A DNA stretch of 33,580 bases from an uncultured Porphyromonadaceae bacterium (GCA_947166165.1 CAMVDK010000003.1:1-33580), one strand, 5' to 3'. Shown: positions 1-8,245, numbered from the stretch's first letter. Notes: generated by a model not told the origin, from the sequence alone. A program made the numbers and translations.

Positions 1-234
1 GCGCAGCACGTCGCGGTTGTTGTCGTCGATGACGAACTTGCGTCGCTGGTGTCGCAACACAATCTCATTGGCTACGCGCATCAGCACTTTGGCGTGCACA
101 TTAAAGATTTCAGGAATGGCCAGTTCTTGTGAGTGCGCCAGCTCTTTCTTCATCTTGCTCAACGCGCGGTTGAGTTGCGCATCAAGGTTTTCGATGGCGA
201 GTCGTTTTTGTCGTTCAATCAGTTCTTGGTTCAT
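1..234 (-). CDS. Partial phage/mobile-element protein (N-terminus MNQELIERQKRLAIENLDAQLNRALSKMKKELAHSQ...), truncated by the window edge; possibly a helicase-loader-type protein by position
   Basis: Open frame on the minus strand from ATG at 234 to the window edge; absent from the ORF track because its stop lies outside. Same strand as, and directly downstream of, the DUF4373-like gene. Confidence 0.6.
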   Translation of the reverse strand, partial: MNQELIERQKRLAIENLDAQLNRALSKMKKELAHSQELAIPEIFNVHAKVLMRVANEIVLRHQRRKFVIDDNNRDVLR

Positions 235-251
235 CGTCAAAAGCTAATCAG

Positions 252-977
252 TTAAACATCTTTGCTCCCGAAGCCGCCGCTATACTGGTAGTCGGTGGCC
301 GCAGGCGGTTCGCCGGCCTCGTCGTTTTTCGTCCGTTCGCAGCGTATGCGCATGAGCGAAATAAGATGTTGCGACCAGTCGGTGTAGTTGGGGTGAGTTT
401 TCTTTGACAACTTCCATTCGGCAACGACATCTTTGGCGACGGCTTTCAGCAGCGGTTTGTCGTTAGGTTTCAGCCCGAAGTTTTTGAGCAGCACCTCAAT
501 GTTTGCGCTGTTGTCGGCACCAAAGAAGCGGTTGTAGAACTCGTCGTCGGTGGTGTAGTCGGTTACTGGTGCAGGCTCGGTGTCGGCAGTTGTCTCTACC
601 TGCCTCGCGCTCCATCGTGTCGCCATGCCTTTCTTTCCAGCGGCACTTCTCTTTGCGGCCGATGTGTCCTTTACTTCCATGCGACTGTTGAAACTCTCGG
701 AGTAGAAGTACTCACCGCTACTGGTGAAGACGAATAACCCGAAGTCTTCTACAACAGACTTGACAAGGGCAGCATCGACACGAAGGTCAAAGGCTATCAT
801 GTTATAATCTTTGGCACTCATGTAATTGGCCTCCTCCCTCATGCGCTCCAGTATCATAAAGTAAACTCCATAACCTGCGGCACCATGTTTCATGCGCAAG
901 TTAACGAGCTTCGCGTCGTTCCGGGCGTTGCTGTCGTGAGAGAAGTAGTTGGTGATTTTCGTTTGCCTTGTTGTCAT
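252..977 (-). CDS. DUF4373 / Lin1244-Lin1753-like (DnaD-like) phage replication protein
   Basis: 241 aa; N-terminus 'YFSHDSNARNDAKLVNLRMKHGAAGYGVYFMILERMREE' is typical of this family. Confidence 0.8.
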   Translation of the reverse strand: MTTRQTKITNYFSHDSNARNDAKLVNLRMKHGAAGYGVYFMILERMREEANYMSAKDYNMIAFDLRVDAALVKSVVEDFGLFVFTSSGEYFYSESFNSRMEVKDTSAAKRSAAGKKGMATRWSARQVETTADTEPAPVTDYTTDDEFYNRFFGADNSANIEVLLKNFGLKPNDKPLLKAVAKDVVAEWKLSKKTHPNYTDWSQHLISLMRIRCERTKNDEAGEPPAATDYQYSGGFGSKDV

Positions 978-991
978 GTGAAGTGAAGTTT

Positions 992-1339
992 TTATCGTTC
1001 CGTAATTCTTATGCCGTGTACTTTGAGCATCAGCTTGCGCTTGATACGGTACACATCGGTACGCACGCCCTTGGTGTCCTCGACGATGGTGTTACCATGC
1101 TCGTCGGTATAGACGAAGTCGGCGACATAGTGGCAGGCGCGTTCCAGCACCTTGCCGTCGGGAGCGCGTTGCGTGGGGATAAGTTCGTATGGCACCTGTT
1201 CGCGCAAGTCGGAGATAAGCCCTGCACGCAGGAGCAGCCGCAACTCATTGGCGCGGCGATGCTCCTTGCGTGAGTCGTAGCCACCCGATTTCTCGGCGTG
1301 GTACTTGCTTGGCTTGGTTTTGCGCATGTTGAATTTCAT
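992..1339 (-). CDS. DUF1064-type phage endonuclease-like protein
   Basis: 115 aa; 'KYHAEKSGGYDSRKEHRRANELRLLLRAGLISDLREQVPYELIP...YVADFVYTDEHGNTIVEDTKGVRTDVYRIKRKLM' matches the DUF1064 pattern. Confidence 0.8.
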   Translation of the reverse strand: MKFNMRKTKPSKYHAEKSGGYDSRKEHRRANELRLLLRAGLISDLREQVPYELIPTQRAPDGKVLERACHYVADFVYTDEHGNTIVEDTKGVRTDVYRIKRKLMLKVHGIRITER

Positions 1340-1620
1340 TTCTGTGCGCGGTTAATGCGTTCCTGAAGCTCGTTGTAGGCGGTGAACTTGACGCGCTTGC
1401 GCTCTGGCACAATGATGGTCTCGCCCTTGCTGATGTTGCGTGCAGGCTTGGCGGCACGTGTGACGAGCTTGATACAGCCGAAGCCTCGCAGCAGGATGGT
1501 CTTGCCCTCTACGAGAGCGTCGGCAACGATGTCCATAATGCCCTCAACGGCGTGAGTGGCTTGTGATGTGGAGAGGTCGGTACGCCCCACCAGTTCGCTG
1601 ATGATTTCTTTCTTTGTCAT
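1336..1620 (-). CDS. HU/IHF-family DNA-binding protein
   Basis: 94 aa; 'MTKKEIISELVGRTDLSTSQATHAVEGIMDIVADALVEGKTILLRGFGCIKLVTRAAKPARNISKGETIIVPERKRVKF'. Confidence 0.9.
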   Translation of the reverse strand: MTKKEIISELVGRTDLSTSQATHAVEGIMDIVADALVEGKTILLRGFGCIKLVTRAAKPARNISKGETIIVPERKRVKFTAYNELQERINRAQK

Positions 1621-1820
1621 GTCGTTAATGTTTTAATTTGTTCTTTAATTTGCTCGCACTGAGTGCGAATTATCTTTGTCGCTATTTTGTCGTGCATTAT
1701 CGAGAGCAGCCTTGCCCTGTCAACCTCCCTTGTGTTGCCGGCATGAAGCAGGTAGAATGAAGCAGCGTCACGCAGGTATCGACAGAGCGAACTGCAATCG
1801 GAGTTGGATAGTGGTATCAT
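1617..1820 (-). CDS. Small hypothetical protein
   Basis: 67 aa; 4-bp overlaps with both neighbours (1617-1620 and 1817-1820) indicate translational coupling. Confidence 0.6.
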   Translation of the reverse strand: MIPLSNSDCSSLCRYLRDAASFYLLHAGNTREVDRARLLSIMHDKIATKIIRTQCEQIKEQIKTLTT

Positions 1821-2089
1821 TTTTTCTTGCCAATTAGCATGTCCACTGTGTTCTTTATTTCAATCACTCTGGCAGCCCTTTGAATGATGTACGTTAGTCT
1901 TTTGTCTTGCATACTCCCAAGCACAAGCCCCATGACAATTCTGTCAGTGTCGCCTTTAGCGGCCAGTATAGAGCTATCGCCTTTAGATACAAGCATTAGG
2001 TACTCATCGCTGTTGGTGTCGAGCCATTCGGTGAAAGCCTGTACGGTGCTTTTTATCTCGTTTACGGTTTTTTCGTTGTCCATAATCAA
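1817..2089 (-). CDS. Small hypothetical protein
   Basis: 90 aa; abuts the SNF2 gene (2090) and overlaps the downstream gene by 4 bp. Confidence 0.6.
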   Translation of the reverse strand: MIMDNEKTVNEIKSTVQAFTEWLDTNSDEYLMLVSKGDSSILAAKGDTDRIVMGLVLGSMQDKRLTYIIQRAARVIEIKNTVDMLIGKKK

Positions 2090-3499
2090 TTACAAGTCGT
2101 TGAAAAACATTGTTACAAGTTCATTGAAATACAATTCGTCGGTTGGAATATCATCGTCGGTCGCCATGATTTGGTTGGCGATAGACTTCTTGCGGTGGAT
2201 GATATTGTAGAGAACGCCGTCGATGGTGCCACGCCCGATGAGGTAGTAGCAGGTGACGTTGTCCTTTTGTCCGATACGGTGTGCGCGGTCTTCGCATTGC
2301 AGGCAGTCGGCATACGTCCAAGGGAACTCGATGAACGCCACGTTGCTGCTTGCCGTGAGCGTGAGACCCACGCCAGCGGCCTTGATGGAGCAGATGATAA
2401 GCTTTGCCTTGCCCGACTGGAACGCATCGACGGCGGCTTGCTTGCTGGTGGCGTTGTCGCGCCCGGTGACGCGCACCGCATCAGGGAACGCCTTGCACAG
2501 TTCGTCCACTATCTCATGATAGGAGCAGAACAGTATGAGCGGCTTGTCGCTGTCGAGGAACACGCGCACGAAGTCGATGGCCTGCTTTACCTTTCCTTTG
2601 GCGGAGAGCGAGCGCAGCGTCATGAACTTCACGAGAGCTTCCATGCGCATCTTGCGCCGTATCTCCCAGTCGTCGCACTCCTTGTACTGGCGCAGGTACT
2701 CGGCGAGGTCGGCCTGTGCGAGGTAGTATTCCTCGCGGTTGCTGATGTCCACATACAGGTCGGTGCGTGTCTTGTCGGGCAACTGCGTGAGAACCTTTGT
2801 TTTCTCGCGCCGTATCATGCAGCGGTCGTAGAGCTGTCGCGACAACTCGTCGAGGTTGTCGTTCTCGCCGTAGTCGGCAAGGAACTTGCCGCGCCCTCCG
2901 AACTCTTGGAGCCTGCCCATGATGGAGAGTTGCGCCACCAAGTCCTCGGCGCGGTTCACCACTGGCGTGCCTGAGAGCAGTATTCGCCAGTCCTTGCCCT
3001 CGACGATGCCGCGCGTGAAGATTGTCTGCTGTGCGCCGGGGTCTTTGACGCGGTGGCTCTCGTCGATGATGACGGAGCGGAACACCTTTATAGCGTCGTT
3101 GAACACCACGTCTTTAAGACGGAACGCGACACGCTTGGAGGCGCGGTGTATGTCCCACACGAAGTATTTGCGCAGGCTCTCATAGTTGACGATGGCCACA
3201 TGGAACATGCCCATCTGCAAGAAGTAAGGCCATGCCGTGCGTGAGGCGTTGTCGAGGACGAGGGCTTTCTTGTCGGTGAATTTCTCAAACTCGCGCTGCC
3301 AGTTGATTTTAAGTGACGACGGACATATAACGAGTGCAGGGTAAGCGTTGGCGGTATCGACAATGCCGATGGACTGGAGCGTTTTGCCCAGCCCCGGCTC
3401 GTCGCCGATAAGAAGCCTTTTCTTATCGAGACCAAAGCAGATACCCTCACGCTGGTACTGGTACGGCTCTATCTTCAAGTTATGTTTAAGAGCGTCCAT
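2090..3499 (-). CDS. SNF2-family DEAD/DEAH-box helicase
   Basis: 469 aa; Walker A-like 'GDEPGLGKTLQSIG', 'IIDESHRVKD', 'LLSGTPVVNRAEDL', 'CEDRAHRIGQKDNV'. Confidence 0.92.
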   Translation of the reverse strand: MDALKHNLKIEPYQYQREGICFGLDKKRLLIGDEPGLGKTLQSIGIVDTANAYPALVICPSSLKINWQREFEKFTDKKALVLDNASRTAWPYFLQMGMFHVAIVNYESLRKYFVWDIHRASKRVAFRLKDVVFNDAIKVFRSVIIDESHRVKDPGAQQTIFTRGIVEGKDWRILLSGTPVVNRAEDLVAQLSIMGRLQEFGGRGKFLADYGENDNLDELSRQLYDRCMIRREKTKVLTQLPDKTRTDLYVDISNREEYYLAQADLAEYLRQYKECDDWEIRRKMRMEALVKFMTLRSLSAKGKVKQAIDFVRVFLDSDKPLILFCSYHEIVDELCKAFPDAVRVTGRDNATSKQAAVDAFQSGKAKLIICSIKAAGVGLTLTASSNVAFIEFPWTYADCLQCEDRAHRIGQKDNVTCYYLIGRGTIDGVLYNIIHRKKSIANQIMATDDDIPTDELYFNELVTMFFNDL

Positions 3500-3500
3500 G

Positions 3501-3728
3501 TCAAGCGATGAGGGTGTATTTGGCGAAGCGCACAGGCTTTCCTGTTATCCTGCTTTTGGCTTTCATTATCTCTGTCGTGATGTTGTAGCCGTCAGCCCGA
3601 AGATTGAATATGATGGCACCGAGACGGTAGCAGCCGTATTCGCGCAATGCGGTCAACGGTTCTATGCTGCCGTACTCTTGCAGGTGCCTAAGCACAAATT
3701 GCTTCTGAGTGGTCGTTACTTTCTCCAT
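3501..3728 (-). CDS. Small winged-helix/helix-turn-helix protein
   Basis: 75 aa; 'TTQKQFVLRHLQEYGSIEPLTALREYGCYRLGAIIFNLRADGYNI' looks like the wHTH proteins found in phage early operons. Confidence 0.7.
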   Translation of the reverse strand: MEKVTTTQKQFVLRHLQEYGSIEPLTALREYGCYRLGAIIFNLRADGYNITTEIMKAKSRITGKPVRFAKYTLIA

Positions 3729-3741
3729 GATGATATTGTTT

Positions 3742-4419
3742 TTATAGGTTCAAGCACCAGTATTGAAAGGCAAGCTCCTCATACTTGGCGCGGCCACGTC
3801 GGTAGATGTCGTCGTCGCGGTTGATGAGCTTCTTGAAAATACAGCCGTTGCGTTTGCTGATGGCGTAGATGAAGTCGCGGTCGGAGCGTGCGATGTCCAT
3901 GTACCAAGCGCGGCTCCTGTCCCAGTCGAAGAAGTCGAGCGCGTCGTCGAACTCGCTTTGCGTGGAAGCGGACACCGTTTTGAGGTCGCCGCCGAAGCCG
4001 ATGTTGCCGAATGACAGCCACCAGTCCCACTTGCAGCGCGTGTCGAGCGTGAAGCTGAACTCGCCATACTCAATGGTCTGGTCTTTGTTGACCATGACCT
4101 TTTGTGTGTCGGCCACCTCCAGCACCTTGGCGAGGAACGGGTCACGCCTTGCCTCGGCGCGTAGTGCGCGATACATTTCCTGTGCGTGACGGAACTCGTC
4201 CTCGGTGTACTGCACGTCATCGACGGTGTACTGGTAGTAGTTCACGCGCTCGGGTTCGGTGATGATAGCGTCAACGAGCGTGCCGAAGCGGAACGCCGCC
4301 TCACGGTCACCGAACATGGGACGTGGGTGCAGCAGTTCTTTGAGAGCCGTGAGGTCAGAATTACTGACCTCACTACGCTCAAAGTAGCCAGCAGTCGGGA
4401 TACTCCTCAATGCTTCCAT
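3742..4419 (-). CDS. PD-(D/E)XK exodeoxyribonuclease VIII (RecE)-like nuclease
   Basis: 225 aa; 'YFERSEVSNSDLTALKELLHPRP...FRFGTLVDAIITEPERV' and 'FGGDLKTVSAS' (DxK-type motif); two genes upstream lies recT. Confidence 0.75.
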   Translation of the reverse strand: MEALRSIPTAGYFERSEVSNSDLTALKELLHPRPMFGDREAAFRFGTLVDAIITEPERVNYYQYTVDDVQYTEDEFRHAQEMYRALRAEARRDPFLAKVLEVADTQKVMVNKDQTIEYGEFSFTLDTRCKWDWWLSFGNIGFGGDLKTVSASTQSEFDDALDFFDWDRSRAWYMDIARSDRDFIYAISKRNGCIFKKLINRDDDIYRRGRAKYEELAFQYWCLNL

Positions 4420-4420
4420 C

Positions 4421-5623
4421 TTACTTGGCTTTTACGTCGTCAACATATTCAACATGCTCCGACTGGATTAGTATGGGGTTGGCCTTGTCGTTGGCCAGCT
4501 TGTTGCAGAACGTGAGTTGCTTCTTGAACTCCTTTTCAAGCTCGGCGACGGAGAGTGTGCATCCGTAGTGCGACCACCACATGCCGACAATGGGCATGAA
4601 GCCCTCGGCGTTGAGGACGTTGATGCGTTTCTTCACCTGCGTCTTGGGCTGGTAGGCCATTTCGGTCAGTTGCGCCTCGCCAAAGAGGCTGTCCATTTCC
4701 TGCTTTTGCGCTGCCAGTTCGGCGGCGGCTTTCTCCTTTGCCTCGCGCTCGGCGCGTTCCTTTTCGCGCTGCTCGGCTTCCTTGCGCTCGCGTTCCTCCA
4801 TAGCCTTGCGGATGCGCTCGGCCTCCTCGGCGTTGGCTTTCGCCATGCGCTCCAGTTCCTTGCGCTTGCTTGGCAGACGGTCGAGGATGTCGTCGCGCGT
4901 AGCTGATACCTCAAAGGTGTACTGCTCGGTTAAACGCTGGTACATCTTCTGCTTGACATCAGCGGCAATGGAGCGTGCCTCGTCGGGAGATAGCGCGGAC
5001 GGCAGCAGCACCTGCGGACGCAGGTTGTTGAACCACTCCTGCGGCAGCGCGTCGCTGGTATTCTTCACGCCGTCGGCGACGATGGCGTAGTTGTCGAGCG
5101 TGAGCGACTTGTCAAGCTCCATGAGGCGGTTGATGGTGCCAGTGACAAGTGCGTTGTACTGTCGCGTGTAGTCCTCCTCCACGTCGGTGGTGTACTTGGA
5201 AATCGCCGTCAGGCGTGCCTGCTCCTGCTGACGCTGGCGAAGCTCGGCCTCGCGCTCCTCGCGTTTCTTGGCGGCATACTTGTTGCGCACTTCCTGCAAC
5301 TGTGCAGGCACGGTGCCTTTCTTTGCCGGGTCAACTTCATTCTCCAGCCCGGTATAGGCGGAGCGGATGGTGTCGAAGATTTGCGTGACGGCTGAACGCT
5401 TGCCGTTCATCTTCTTCAACGTCTTCTTGGCGCGGTCGATGAAGACGGCAATCTCTTGGTCGAGGCTGTCGGACATGCCCTCGGTCTCGACACGCTTTAG
5501 CAGTTCCTTGCCGAACTGGATGCAGCGGTCGTGTGAAATGGTGTTCTCTTTGTAAGCCTGCGGCGCGACTTGTGCTATCGTCCCTACGCTCTGCGGCTCA
5601 AATATTGTAAGTTCATTAGCCAT
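4421..5623 (-). CDS. Phage coiled-coil protein (DUF1351-like organisation)
   Basis: 400 aa; long charged coiled coil rich in E/R/K/A; lies between RecE-like and RecT genes. Confidence 0.6.
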   Translation of the reverse strand: MANELTIFEPQSVGTIAQVAPQAYKENTISHDRCIQFGKELLKRVETEGMSDSLDQEIAVFIDRAKKTLKKMNGKRSAVTQIFDTIRSAYTGLENEVDPAKKGTVPAQLQEVRNKYAAKKREEREAELRQRQQEQARLTAISKYTTDVEEDYTRQYNALVTGTINRLMELDKSLTLDNYAIVADGVKNTSDALPQEWFNNLRPQVLLPSALSPDEARSIAADVKQKMYQRLTEQYTFEVSATRDDILDRLPSKRKELERMAKANAEEAERIRKAMEERERKEAEQREKERAEREAKEKAAAELAAQKQEMDSLFGEAQLTEMAYQPKTQVKKRINVLNAEGFMPIVGMWWSHYGCTLSVAELEKEFKKQLTFCNKLANDKANPILIQSEHVEYVDDVKAK

Positions 5624-5630
5624 GATGTTG

Positions 5631-5777
5631 TTATTTTTGTGGTTGGAAAATCTGTGTGCAAGGCTGCACCTTGCTGTATTCTACGTAGCGTTTGAGGCGC
5701 GTGCAGTAGAGGCCGTTCAGTGCGTTGTATGCCATGCGGCACCCTTTGCACGCGCTCTTTTTATTCTCAGAAGGCAT
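5631..5777 (-). CDS. 48-aa cysteine-containing microprotein
   Basis: Below the ORF-track cutoff. Reads MPSENKKSACKGCRMAYNALNGLYCTRLKRYVEYSKVQPCTQIFQPQK*; ATG at 5777 overlaps the 3' end of recT; ends just before the 5623 gene. Confidence 0.6.
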   Translation of the reverse strand: MPSENKKSACKGCRMAYNALNGLYCTRLKRYVEYSKVQPCTQIFQPQK

Positions 5778-6717
5778 CGTCGTCGTCGGTTTCAACGGTT
5801 ACACCTGCGGAAATGTCGTTGGCAGGAGGGCCGAACGACGCGGCACGCGGCATGACTGCCGGCTCAATCACTTCGCCAGTCTCGGGGTCAACGCCCTCGA
5901 CGCCGTAGAGGTCGTTGTTGATTTCGATTTCTTTCTCCTCGACCTGCTGGCTTTGCAACACGGAGCCACGGCCGATGCGTACTTTGGGGTAGGTCTTGAA
6001 GGCGTGCTTGACACACTTGGCCATGAGGAAGCCCGGGTCGATATTGACGACACCGTTAGCGTCCACTCCGTAAAGCTCGTTGGCGATGTTCTTGCTGCTC
6101 TGGCGCGCGCTGTACTGCGCGAGGCGCACCCAGTCCTCCTCGGTCATCACCGAATAGTCGATGCTGCCGTCGGCGCGTGTGATGCGCAGGTAGCAGGCGA
6201 TGATGCGCTGTCCGTTGTGCGGCAGGTGGCAGGTGTAGTTCACGACTTTCTGTCCGTTGCGGTCGGAGAAAGAGAACTCGTCGCCTGAATAGACCAGCAC
6301 GGGGTTGTCGGCGTGCCGTATCTGTCCTGCTCGCTCACGGAGCACCAGCTCTCCGTAGGCGGAGATTTCGAGGCGGGCGCGCACCTCCCACACGGCGCGT
6401 TCGCGTGTGCCGATGTTGGTGTTACGTTTGATGAGGTAGCAGAGGGCGCGTGTCCCTTGCTCGAGAGTGAGGCCGCACACCGCGATGTCGATGAACGCGG
6501 TGAACAGCGAGAACGGCGTGCACTTCTGCAGCTCGGGCTTCTCGCGCAGTATCTTGTTGAAGTAGATACTCTCGCGCTCGTAGGCCTGCTCGCCGGTACC
6601 AGCACCCCAAAGGGTGTCGTAGATGGTGATGAACTTGTCGCGAACGATTTCGGATTTCGCGATGTCGAACGCTTTCATGCTGTTAAGCTGTTCGACGGTA
6701 AGATTAATCTTGCTCAT
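5767..6717 (-). CDS. recT: RecT-family single-strand annealing recombinase
   Basis: 316 aa; 'FNKILREKPELQKCTPFSLFTAFIDIAVCGLTLEQGTRALCYLIKRN...ISAYGELVLRERAGQIRHADNPVLVYSGDEF', DxDD-rich C-terminus. Confidence 0.8.
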   Translation of the reverse strand: MSKINLTVEQLNSMKAFDIAKSEIVRDKFITIYDTLWGAGTGEQAYERESIYFNKILREKPELQKCTPFSLFTAFIDIAVCGLTLEQGTRALCYLIKRNTNIGTRERAVWEVRARLEISAYGELVLRERAGQIRHADNPVLVYSGDEFSFSDRNGQKVVNYTCHLPHNGQRIIACYLRITRADGSIDYSVMTEEDWVRLAQYSARQSSKNIANELYGVDANGVVNIDPGFLMAKCVKHAFKTYPKVRIGRGSVLQSQQVEEKEIEINNDLYGVEGVDPETGEVIEPAVMPRAASFGPPANDISAGVTVETDDDDAF

Positions 6718-6758
6718 GTCTGATAGAAATTAATGAGTTAAACATAAATAAGTCTTCT

Positions 6759-6832
6759 TGGTGGGACAGGCAGGTGTCGAACCTGCGCCTCGGCTGGGAT
6801 TAGACCGCGAGCTACCGCTGCTCCACTGTCCC
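6759..6832 (-). tRNA. tRNA-like gene with encoded CCA; anticodon uncertain
   Basis: Minus-strand GGGACAG-TG-GAGC-AGCGGTA-GCTC-G-CGGTCTAATCCCAGCCG-AGGC-GCAGG-TTCGACA-CCTGC-CTGTCCC-A-CCA: perfect 7-bp acceptor, 4-bp D stem, 5-bp T stem with TTCGA loop. The anticodon stem is imperfect (C-G, G-C, G-C, T-G, C.A). Confidence 0.8.
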
Positions 6833-6833
6833 T

Positions 6834-6894
6834 GTCGGTCTATTTCCGACTGTCAACGGTTTATTGCCTTGCGAGGTGGTAGTCCTCTCCGTTG
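6834..6894 (-). ncRNA. Possible structured RNA segment upstream of the tRNA-like gene
   Basis: Inverted repeats GTCGG-7-CCGAC (6834-6850), CAACGG/CCGTTG (6854-6859/6889-6894) enclosing GAGG-7-CCTC (6873-6887); noncoding gap. Confidence 0.3.
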
Positions 6895-6917
6895 GCGCGA
6901 TTATATTGAACCTGAGA

Positions 6918-7172
6918 TTATGATTTCAGTTGCGCGATGTAGAAGCGGATGCGCTCGGAGGTGTTGACGCTGGTGATGTAGTCGTACTCGAAGTCGTCGG
7001 GCGTTCCTTGGAAGCTCCTTTTGTTGTCATAGTGTTGCAGAGCGTGGTGTCGCATGTCGTCCAGCTTCTTTCGCGCCGCACGTTTGGCTTGGTGGTTACA
7101 TGCTTCCTGTGTGAAGCGGTGGATGATGCGCGGCTGCTTGCCGTCGCTGGTCTTGTAGATTGCGTAGTCCAT
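6918..7172 (-). CDS. Small phage hypothetical protein
   Basis: ATG at 7172: MDYAIYKTSDGKQPRIIHRFTQEACNHQAKRAARKKLDDM...; the ORF-track start at 7289 would overlap the upstream gene. Confidence 0.6.
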   Translation of the reverse strand: MDYAIYKTSDGKQPRIIHRFTQEACNHQAKRAARKKLDDMRHHALQHYDNKRSFQGTPDDFEYDYITSVNTSERIRFYIAQLKS

Positions 7173-7177
7173 AATTG

Positions 7178-7453
7178 TTATCTTTTGAAATAATCTTGTT
7201 GTGTCTGTTGCAGCAGGCGCAGGTCGGCCATGCAGTACTCCACTTTCCCCGGTCGCTTGCACGGATGCACGCGTCCCTCCCTGCGCCATCGGTCAATGTT
7301 GGCACGCCCGAAGATGGCGTAGGCCTGCCGCTGGCTTACCGTCTTCGGGTCAGCCTCGGCACGCTGCATGTTGCGGACGATACGTGCGGAGAGGTCGTCC
7401 ATGAATGTGTCGTAGGACACACAGCGGTCGGGGAAGGTGATGAACATTGACAT
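7178..7453 (-). CDS. Small protein with possible helix-turn-helix/excisionase-like segment
   Basis: 91 aa; 'SQRQAYAIFGRANIDRWRREGRVHPCKRPGKVEYCMADLRLL'. Confidence 0.55.
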   Translation of the reverse strand: MSMFITFPDRCVSYDTFMDDLSARIVRNMQRAEADPKTVSQRQAYAIFGRANIDRWRREGRVHPCKRPGKVEYCMADLRLLQQTQQDYFKR

Positions 7454-7456
7454 GGT

Positions 7457-7681
7457 TCAGAGGTTTTCGGAATAGACGCTGAGTTCGTTGATGAGACCGC
7501 GGTTGTCCCAGTAGCGTGAGAGGCGATAGCAGAGGTAGCCGAGGCCGAAGCCTGCGGGCTTGATGAACATGAACACGGTGAGGTCGTCGGTGTCGCCCAG
7601 GATGAGGACTAACGCCATCATGGCGAGAACCGTCAAGACGAGGACGCGCCAGTTGAGCAGGGGGATGAGATACTTTTTCAT
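7457..7681 (-). CDS. Small predicted membrane protein
   Basis: ATG at 7681: MKKYLIPLLNWRVLVLTVLAMMALVLILGD... with hydrophobic segment(s). Confidence 0.55.
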   Translation of the reverse strand: MKKYLIPLLNWRVLVLTVLAMMALVLILGDTDDLTVFMFIKPAGFGLGYLCYRLSRYWDNRGLINELSVYSENL

Positions 7682-7694
7682 GACTGTGTGGTGT

Positions 7695-7922
7695 TTAGAG
7701 TTTAAAATGTTTGCTGAATGTTTCAATCTTGTTGCCTTTCCAGTCCACATCGTTGTTGGTGAAAAAGGCAATAACGTCAAGTAGTTGTTTCTTGCTCCAT
7801 GCGGCGATGGGTATCACGTCGTCAAATCGTTGCACGGGCGTGGGGTCGAAGAAGAACTTCGTGCGCTTGCCATGCTTCTCGCAGCGAATTTGCGATTTTA
7901 TTTTGCGGTAGTTGATAGCCAT
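7695..7922 (-). CDS. Small hypothetical protein
   Basis: 75 aa ORF in line with the operon: MAINYRKIKSQIRCEKHGKRTKFFFDPTPVQRFDD... Confidence 0.5.
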   Translation of the reverse strand: MAINYRKIKSQIRCEKHGKRTKFFFDPTPVQRFDDVIPIAAWSKKQLLDVIAFFTNNDVDWKGNKIETFSKHFKL

Positions 7923-7933
7923 GGCGGTATTGG

Positions 7934-8233
7934 TTACTTGTTGTTGCGGATTTGGTTGAGTTTCTCGCGGTCTTCCTTGGAGAGGTAGCGCTTGACGGGC
8001 TGGCCGGCGTTCTTGCCGCTCTTGGCGACCTTGTAATAGAAGTAGCCGCCCTTGCTGCCCTGATAGATGGGGTACTTGCCGTCGCGGTCTTCCCAGCAGT
8101 AGCCGGTGGGAGTCTCGCCGGGCTTGGCTGTAGTCTGTTCGATGCGCACAGTGTTGTCGCTCTTGACGATGGTGCCGGCGGTGCAGGTGAGTGCAGCAAG
8201 TGCCAGCATGATTGAAAGGAAAATCTTTTTCAT
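7934..8233 (-). CDS. Small exported protein
   Basis: 99 aa; signal peptide MKKIFLSIMLALAALTCTAGT followed by 'GYCWEDRDGKYPIYQGSKGGYFYYKVAKSGKNAGQPVKRYL'. Confidence 0.65.
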   Translation of the reverse strand: MKKIFLSIMLALAALTCTAGTIVKSDNTVRIEQTTAKPGETPTGYCWEDRDGKYPIYQGSKGGYFYYKVAKSGKNAGQPVKRYLSKEDREKLNQIRNNK

Positions 8234-8245
8234 AAGGCTATTGCT

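Noticed and set aside
17-247. 76-aa plus-strand ORF at the left edge
   Set aside because: The minus-strand frame starting at 234 is continuous to the edge, co-oriented with the operon and has a protein-like N-terminus.
5149-5388. 79-aa plus-strand ORF within the coiled-coil gene
   Set aside because: Antisense, no motif, and out of line with operon direction.
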